Shown: positions 54,159-61,000 of the stretch, one piece after another
How positions within the stretch are numbered: the stretch's first letter is position 1
Layout of the letters: every line of letters begins with the position of its first letter
NCBI RefSeq assembly: GCF_018343775.1
Contig: NZ_CP074349.1
Coordinates: 496,001-560,000 of the forward strand
Length of the DNA: 64,000 nucleotides
Direction of reading: 5' to 3'
From: Pseudomonas cichorii
GTDB taxonomy: Bacteria > Pseudomonadota > Gammaproteobacteria > Pseudomonadales > Pseudomonadaceae
Program-made: the position numbers and the translations under genes
Notes under the pieces: model-generated
Database searches by the model: none
What the model saw: the letters and a program-made list of their open reading frames with translations, nothing else
Told to the model about the DNA's origin: nothing

Positions 54159-54961
54159 AGCTGTTCCTCGCTGAACCGTTCAAGAGCCGATGGGCCGGGC
54201 GAGATGCATTCGTCGAGGTCGAGGCTCTGGAAGGGCAGGTCTATCGCGAGCTGGAAGGCCGTCGCACATTGCGCACCGAAGTCGATGGGCGAGGCTATTT
54301 CGTCAAGATTCACCGTGGTATCGGCTGGGGTGAAATCGCCAAGAATCTGGTGACCGCCAAGCTGCCGGTACTGGGCGCAGGCAAGGAGTGGGACGCGATA
54401 GCGCGTCTCAAGGAAGTCGGCGTGCCGACCATGACCGCCGTGGCCTATGGCGAGCGTGGCAGCAATCCGGCTGCTCAGCACTCGTTCATCGTTACCGAAG
54501 AACTGGCACCCACCGAAAGCCTGGAAGATGTCAGCATCAACTGGCGCAACGAGCCGCCCGAGCCGCGCCTGAAGCGGGCCTTCATCGCCGAAGTCGCACG
54601 TATGGTCGGGATGATGCATCGGGCTGGTGTAAACCATCGGGACTGCTACATCTGCCACTTCCTGCTGCACACCGACAAGCCGGTGACGGCCGACGACTTC
54701 AAACTGTCGGTCATCGACCTGCATCGTGCCCAGACCCGTCGCGCAATCACGCCGCGCTGGCGTAACAAGGACCTGGCCGCGCTGTATTTCTCGGCGCTGG
54801 ACATCGGCCTGACCAAGCGCGACAAATTGCGTTTTCTCAAGGGGTACTTCCAGAAGCCTTTGCGCGAAGTGCTGGCTCGGGAAGCCTCATTGCTGCGTTG
54901 GCTGGATAAAAAGGCGGACAAGTTGTATCAGCGTAAATTGCGTTACGGAGATGCGCTCTGA
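54155..54961 (+). CDS. waaP: LPS core heptose(I) kinase WaaP
   Basis: A 268-residue kinase-fold protein that phosphorylates heptose I. The nucleotide-binding Lys region is RGYFVKIHRG, the catalytic loop NHRDCYICHF (Asp163), and the metal-binding LSVIDLHRAQ (Asp188). Core phosphates stabilise the outer membrane; in P. aeruginosa waaP is essential. It has no signal peptide and should act at the inner face of the inner membrane. Overlaps waaG by 4 bp and the next kinase gene by 1 bp. Confidence 0.94.
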   Translation: MKLFLAEPFKSRWAGRDAFVEVEALEGQVYRELEGRRTLRTEVDGRGYFVKIHRGIGWGEIAKNLVTAKLPVLGAGKEWDAIARLKEVGVPTMTAVAYGERGSNPAAQHSFIVTEELAPTESLEDVSINWRNEPPEPRLKRAFIAEVARMVGMMHRAGVNHRDCYICHFLLHTDKPVTADDFKLSVIDLHRAQTRRAITPRWRNKDLAALYFSALDIGLTKRDKLRFLKGYFQKPLREVLAREASLLRWLDKKADKLYQRKLRYGDAL

Positions 54962-55695
54962 TGGCGGGTTGGAATCTTGAGCCGGAATACGCCTTTCTGG
55001 CTGAGGACTTCGGCAGTCTGGACGCGGTTTTTGCCTTGCAGGGCGAACAGCTGACCAGCGATCTGCTCTCCGAAGTGATTCGCGTGGCGCGTGGCGGAGT
55101 GACCTATTACGTCAAGCGCTACACCGGCGCAGGTAAAGGCCTGCGCCGCTATCTGGGCCGCCCGAGGGTCAAGTCCGAATGGCAGAACCTCAAACGCTTC
55201 GCCAAATGGGGAATCCCGACTGCGGATGTAGTGGCCTGGGGCCTGGAGCGCAAGGGCGCGGCCTATGATCGTGGCGCGCTCATCACCCGCGAGTTGCCTC
55301 GTACCGAAGACCTGTCCGAACTGGCGCGGCATAAAGACGCGCGGCTGGCGGATCGTGCCTGGGTCGATGTCATCAGCCGGCAGCTGGCGCGTTGCACCCG
55401 GGTCATGCACGACCAGCATTTCACTCATAACGATTTGAAGTGGCGCAACCTGCTGGTCGACGACGAGTCCAGGCTGTTTTTCATCGATTGCCCCAACGGT
55501 GCGTTCTGGTGGAGCTTCATGCTCCGCTATCGGATTACCAAGGATCTGGCCTGCCTGGACAAGGTCGCCAAATACCATTTATCCGCGACCCAGCGACTGC
55601 GCTTCTATTTGCAGTACCGTCAGCGGGATCGTTTGAATGCTTCCGACAAGAAGCGCATTCGCCACATCGTCAGTTTTTTCGAGGGGCGTGAATGA
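54961..55695 (+). CDS. InaA/RfaP-type LPS kinase (WapP position)
   Basis: A 244-residue kinase-fold protein with YVKRYTGAGKGLRRYLG (Lys52 region), the catalytic loop FTHNDLKWRNLL (Asp158, Asn163) and the metal motif FFIDCPNG (Asp176). All key kinase residues are present. In P. aeruginosa the gene after waaP is wapP, proposed to phosphorylate heptose II; that name fits by position. Its end overlaps the next gene by 4 bp. Confidence 0.85.
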   Translation: MAGWNLEPEYAFLAEDFGSLDAVFALQGEQLTSDLLSEVIRVARGGVTYYVKRYTGAGKGLRRYLGRPRVKSEWQNLKRFAKWGIPTADVVAWGLERKGAAYDRGALITRELPRTEDLSELARHKDARLADRAWVDVISRQLARCTRVMHDQHFTHNDLKWRNLLVDDESRLFFIDCPNGAFWWSFMLRYRITKDLACLDKVAKYHLSATQRLRFYLQYRQRDRLNASDKKRIRHIVSFFEGRE

Positions 55696-56471
55696 GCGTT
55701 TTCATTGCCGATGCCGACCGTGCCCTGCTTGAGCGCCATGGTCTGGCTGATTTTCAGTCGCTGTGGAATATAAAGCTCGATGCTGTCGATGAGCCCAATA
55801 CCGGGCGTGGTGGCTGGAGCAGCGTGTTTCGTCTGGAACTGGAAGGTCAGGGCTTTTACCTGAAGCGTCAGAGCAATTACCTGACCCATACGCTGCATCA
55901 TCCATTGGGTGAACCATCGTTCTCTCGCGAATTCCGCAATATCAGCCGCTATAAAAAGCTGGGTATCCCGGCATTGCAGGCGGTGTTCTATGGCGAGAGC
56001 AAGGTCGATGGCGAGCGCCGGGCGATTCTGATGACCCGCGCACTGGACGGCTGGACTGATCTGTACGTTTTGCTTGAGCAATGGTCCAGTCTGGACGCCA
56101 GTCAGCACACCGCCATCATCAAGGCCTGTGGGCAACTGGCTCGCACCCTGCACCGGGCCGGGCAGGTTCACGGCTGTTTCTATCCCAAGCATATTTTCCT
56201 CCAGGCTCGTGGCGATGCTTATGTGGCGCAACTGATCGATCTGGAGAAAACCCGCCCGGTCTTCTTTGGCAAGCGTGATCTGATCAAGGATCTGGAGCCC
56301 TTGCTGCGTCGTGCCACGGCATGGGGGGCCGACGAGTTGCGCGTGCTGCTGGCCGCTTATCTGCAGGCGGCCCCCGACAGCGCACAGGTCAATGCCTGGT
56401 GCCTGCGCCTGGGTCAGCGTGGTCAACACAAGCGGGACGTACATCACCGCGACAACAAAGAGGCGCGCTGA
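55692..56471 (+). CDS. InaA-type LPS kinase homologue lacking the catalytic Asp (WapQ position)
   Basis: A 259-residue kinase-fold protein with FYLKRQSNYLTHTLHHP (Lys58 region) and the metal-binding QLIDLEKTRP (Asp183). In the catalytic loop, QVHGCFYPKHIFL, the position of the catalytic Asp is Cys162, against HRD in WaaP and HND in the gene upstream. It may be a pseudokinase or use a different base. It lies where wapQ lies in P. aeruginosa. Its start overlaps the upstream gene (ATGA) and its stop overlaps the next start by one base, so it must be made with the other three. Confidence 0.82.
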   Translation: MSVFIADADRALLERHGLADFQSLWNIKLDAVDEPNTGRGGWSSVFRLELEGQGFYLKRQSNYLTHTLHHPLGEPSFSREFRNISRYKKLGIPALQAVFYGESKVDGERRAILMTRALDGWTDLYVLLEQWSSLDASQHTAIIKACGQLARTLHRAGQVHGCFYPKHIFLQARGDAYVAQLIDLEKTRPVFFGKRDLIKDLEPLLRRATAWGADELRVLLAAYLQAAPDSAQVNAWCLRLGQRGQHKRDVHHRDNKEAR

Positions 56472-57904
56472 TGCGTTTGTCTGAACTCAAGAATGCCGGA
56501 CGCACACCTGAGCTGCCCCTGAACGTGACCCTGGCCGATGCCATTGGCCCGGCCGATCTGCAACTCTTGACGCTATTGCGGGTGCTGCCGGGTCAACGCT
56601 ATGTCGGCGCGGGTGTCTGGCGCGGTCGTACGGTGTTGGCGAAGCTGCTGGTGGGCAATAAGGCTGCCCGGCATTTCCAGCGTGAACTGGATGGCGTCCG
56701 CTTGCTGGCCGAACAAGGTTTGACCACGCCTCTGCTACTGGCCGATGGCTTGCATGAAGGCGAGGGCGGCTGGTTATTGTTCGAGTTTCTGGATAACGCC
56801 CAGAGCCTGGGTGATGCCTGGAGTCAGGTTGAGAACCTGCCGCCGCTGGCCGATGAGCAACAGCTTGTGCTGGGGGAAGCCCTATCAGCCATTGCCCAAC
56901 TGCATGCCAAAGGCCTGTGGCAGGAAGACCTGCATCTGGACAACCTGCTGCGCCATAGCGGCCAGTTGTACCTGATTGACGGCGCTGGCATTCGTGTCGA
57001 AGAGGCAGGCAAGCCGTTATCCCGTCAGGCCGTGCTGGAAAACCTTGGCGTGTTTTTCGCCCAGTTGCCCAAGGCACTGGAGCCGTTTACCGAAGAACTG
57101 CTGGTTCATTATCTGTTGAGCAACGCCGAACATGCCTTGCCCATGGAAGCCCTGCAAAAGCAGATCGACAAGGTGCGTAGCTGGCGCTTGAAGGATTACC
57201 TGAACAAGACCGGGCGTGATTGCAGCCTGTTCAGCGTCGAAGACACGGCTTCGCAATTCCGGGCGATCCGCCGCGAAGACGAGTCTGCCCTGTTGCCCGT
57301 TCTGGAGCAGGCCGACGCCTTGCTCGACAAAGGCCATCTGTACAAGACCGGCGGCGCGGCTACTGTAGGTCGGGTTGAGGTCAATGGCCGCACACTGCTC
57401 ATCAAACGCTACAACATCAAGAACTTCGCCCACTGGCTCAAACGTTTCTGGCGTCCGAGCCGTGCCTGGCATTCCTGGCGTGAAGCCAATCGCCTGGAGT
57501 TCCTGGGGATCGCCACGCCCAGACCGCTGGCGGTGCTGGAACAGCGTGTACTGGGCTTGCGCCGCAAGGCGTATCTGGTCACCGAATTCCTGTCGGGGCC
57601 GGATATCATCAAACGGTTCGCGCCTTACGTTGAGTCAGGTGATGTGCCGGAAAATGAACTGCTGGCACTGGACCTGCTCTTCGAGCAACTGATCCGCGAA
57701 CGCATCAGCCATGGCGACTTCAAGGGCCATAACCTGTTCTGGCATCAAGACCGCTGGGCCTTGATCGATCTGGACGCCATGCAGCAACACAGCTCCCAGT
57801 CGTCGTTTGCAGCCGCATATGCCCGCGACCGGGCGCGCTTCATACGTAACTGGCCCGCAGGAAGTGCACTGCACCAGTTGCTGGAGCAGCGCTTGCCTGG
57901 ATAG
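56471..57904 (+). CDS. Double kinase-fold LPS core protein
   Basis: A 477-residue protein with two kinase cores in series. The first (about 30-250) has VLAKLLVGNK, the loop WQEDLHLDNLL (Asp153, Asn158) and LYLIDGAGI (Asp170). The second (about 290-477) has LLIKRYNIKNF, the loop SHGDFKGHNLF (Asp416, Asn421) and ALIDLDAMQQ (Asp433). Both look catalytically complete. It corresponds by position to the InaA-type gene at the end of the waa kinase block in P. aeruginosa. Substrates unknown; LPS core sugars are likely from context. Confidence 0.85.
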   Translation: MRLSELKNAGRTPELPLNVTLADAIGPADLQLLTLLRVLPGQRYVGAGVWRGRTVLAKLLVGNKAARHFQRELDGVRLLAEQGLTTPLLLADGLHEGEGGWLLFEFLDNAQSLGDAWSQVENLPPLADEQQLVLGEALSAIAQLHAKGLWQEDLHLDNLLRHSGQLYLIDGAGIRVEEAGKPLSRQAVLENLGVFFAQLPKALEPFTEELLVHYLLSNAEHALPMEALQKQIDKVRSWRLKDYLNKTGRDCSLFSVEDTASQFRAIRREDESALLPVLEQADALLDKGHLYKTGGAATVGRVEVNGRTLLIKRYNIKNFAHWLKRFWRPSRAWHSWREANRLEFLGIATPRPLAVLEQRVLGLRRKAYLVTEFLSGPDIIKRFAPYVESGDVPENELLALDLLFEQLIRERISHGDFKGHNLFWHQDRWALIDLDAMQQHSSQSSFAAAYARDRARFIRNWPAGSALHQLLEQRLPG

Positions 57905-57980
57905 GGAGTGTCTGTCATGTATGGCCTATTCGCTCCGGTGAAGATCGATGTGGTTTTTCATCCTTGAGTATCGACCTTCT

Positions 57981-58012
57981 CAGGGCGAACAGGCCTTGGC
58001 TTGTTCGCCCTG
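57981..58012. terminator. Hairpin between the LPS operon and the toxin gene
   Basis: CAGGGCGAACA and TGTTCGCCCTG are exact inverted repeats around 10 bases, 76 bp past the LPS operon and just past the toxin gene's stop. No T-run on either strand, so a bidirectional terminator is only likely. Confidence 0.5.
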
Positions 58013-58019
58013 CCATCGA

Positions 58020-61000
58020 TCAGGTCACGTGCATCAGGTTCAGTTCCTCAAGTGCCGCCACCAGCGCAAACATGTTGTTGTAAGGCGTCAGGTGGGCGTT
58101 GGTCCAGGTAGGGCGGTCGATGTAGAGCTTGCCTTCGGCATTGACCTGTATCGGCGTGCGGTGAATGAAGGTGTCCCGTGATCGGTGGACGATGGTTTGC
58201 AGGCCGTCCTCCGATTCTTCGATCAGGAACATTCCGGGCCGGGTCAGTCGCTGTTCGACGGGCAGCGTTTGCACAGGGCGTATGACGATGCCCTGGGTTG
58301 CTCCCGGGATTTCCATTTCCACCAGATAATCGCTTTTGATCGGCACGGTTTCAGGGATCAGGCCGCGTCTGATCCTGTCGCCCGGATCGGCTATCACGCC
58401 TCTGGATTGTCCGGGCGGGGTATCGATAACGCGCAGGCCGATCCCGGCTTCCAGTTCGGCGATGCCCGGTATGATCTGCTGGTAGGTGTTGGCGTGGGTG
58501 TTGCCCACCAGAGCGATCCATTTGTGCGAGCCCATGACTTCCTGGTGTTTGCGAATGGTGAGGTGCGCAAAGTAATTCATCATTTGCTGACGAGTGGTGG
58601 GTGCTTCTCCCAGGATGCCCTTGAGGTGGTAGCTCGCCGAGCAGTCGATCGCACGGATCTCCACGCCATTCTGCTGGGCCTTGAGTACTAATTGCTCGAA
58701 GGTATAGATCCTGTTCGGGTCGGTATAGTGTCCTCTGTCGAGCCTTTTCAGGTCATGCAGCAGGGTCTTGCTCATTTGCCCGGTCTCGAAAAACCGGTCC
58801 AGATCCGCCTGGTGCAGATCAGCCAGCAAATGCTCCAGGTACAGCGTCTTGACCTTCTGCTGCGACAGCAATGGCAGGTTGTCGATAATCAGCTTTTTGC
58901 TGGCCACTGAAGAGTGAGACTCGCCAATCACCACGCCATCGGTGTGCTGGTACAGCGTCTGTAGAAAGTCCGGCAATGGAGCCTTTGGCTCTACGTTAGG
59001 CATTTTCGGGCGCACAGGCAGTTCGATGGCTGCAATATTTCGGGCATCGGCTTGCAGCTTGGCGCGCACCTGGAAAAACTTTCCCCGTACCGCGCTCAGC
59101 TCCGGGTCCATGAAAAAGTAATGCTGATCCAGCCCTTTATGCTCGAAGTTCGCCAACTGATACAGGGTGCTTCTGTTCTCCAGCGGGACTTCGTACGTGG
59201 CATCTGCCAGCGACTTCTGAATGGCGCTCGATGGACTGTTGGGCGTCCAGTGATCGGGCTCTATACGCAACCAGCCCTTGGTGTCACCCCAGTGAAAACC
59301 GTATTCGCCCGACCAGAGTTTTGGGTTCTCGATGCTTTTCCTGTTGCCCAGTTCCTTGAACAGAGCCATGTCCAGCAGGGTGCTCTCGGGTAATGTTTTT
59401 GCGGGGGGGATGGTCAACGGGTTGGCGAACTCTATCGTGAAGTCGCAACGGGCTGCCGAGTCTGCTGACGCTGAGCCTGCAGTGGTTTTGATCCGTGTCG
59501 GGCTGCCGCTCGCAACGTCCTGGATATGAACGCTGGGCACGCCTTGAAGCTCGGCAATACCAGGAATCTGGCCATGGGTGGTTGCCAGCTTTTCATCCAG
59601 AAGGGCGATCCAGCGTCTTGATGGCTCACTCGCCACGTCGCTGCTGATGAGTTTATGACCAAAGAAATTGCTCATTTTCTGGCTGGCCGCTGTATCGCCT
59701 GCGGCAGCCGTTACGGGGTGTCGGATGAGCGGATAGCTGATCGAAGAGCTGAACGGGCGCACTTCGATGCCATGCCTGTGGGCGATCTTGATCAGGTGGT
59801 AATAGTCGTACTCTGTTGTCTGGTTATTCAGGGCCTTGTCGTTGAGGTATTCCAGATGCTCCTTGATTTCATGGGAGCCGGAGCGGGTCTTCTTGCCCAG
59901 TTGGCGATAGCGGGCAAGTTTTGGCAGATGTTTGTCAGTGAACAGATGCTCGATGTACAGAATCTCGACCCGTTCCTTGGCCAGAAGAGGCATGTTCTGG
60001 ATAAGCAGGCGCTTGCTGGCGACCGACTTGGGCGCTTCGCTCAGGACCAGGCCGCTGTTGTGTGCCAGCAGGCTCTCGAACAGCGTGTCGAGGCTTGCCC
60101 CGGACTCAAGCGTCGGTAATGAGGGACGCGCAGGCAATGATGGCGCGCTGAAAAAGGCATGGGCATCGTGGTAGAGCTTTTCCCTGAGCACGGTGAATCT
60201 CAGACGCATCTCCATGAAGTAGGTTTCAAAGTATTGCATCATGCCCAGCCCGCTCGGGTCATAGCCCTCCCCGCTGATAATGAGCTCCATATGGGGTTGC
60301 ATCTGTGCCGGCAACTCGTAATCGCCAGGCGTCGTGCCTGTGCCGGTGGCTTCTGCTTCAGGCAACGGTCTGTAGTTCTGCGGGCTGTCCCGTCCGCCGC
60401 CTCGTAACTGCTGACGGTCAGCGAGCTGCCATTTGCCCTGTTCATCCAGTCGTACCGGTTGTTTGCCGAAAAAGGCGAACGGGTTTTGCGGATCGATGAT
60501 CTGCCAGCAGTGAATCTGTGTGTCGTATTGCACCTCGAAGGTCTTGCCGGACAGTTCGATGTACTGCTTGCCATTGACTGTGCAGACGCCTTTGGCATGA
60601 CCGTCGCCGATACGCGGCACGTTGTTCAATGAAAGACGGACTTCAAACCCGTCGTGCACGCCTGCTGGAGAGGGTGTTGCAGCATCGAGCGGCTGCCATG
60701 TGCCGCTGCCGGGTCTGATGAATTGTCCGGTGCTGCCTGCCTCGGTCGGAGAGCCGCTGACATTGCGCAGGACCGGGAAGTAACCGTTGGTGTCCGGTTT
60801 GCCGACCAGAAGGGCTTCGTCGTTCAGTTTTATGGGAAACAGGTCTTCGTAGCGGGGTAACGAGGGCACACGTTTCACCGGGCGTAGAGCCGAATCGGGT
60901 GAAGGTGGCGGACCGACCTGGCGTACCACGCTGCCGAAACCCTTGAGGCCTGAATGCAGATCACCTGCCGCGCCGAAGCTGTTGAGCATGGCGGTCAGTA

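Noticed and set aside
57905..58019. Small immunity-type gene next to the toxin
   Set aside because: The 115-bp gap holds only a hairpin and is too short for a gene.
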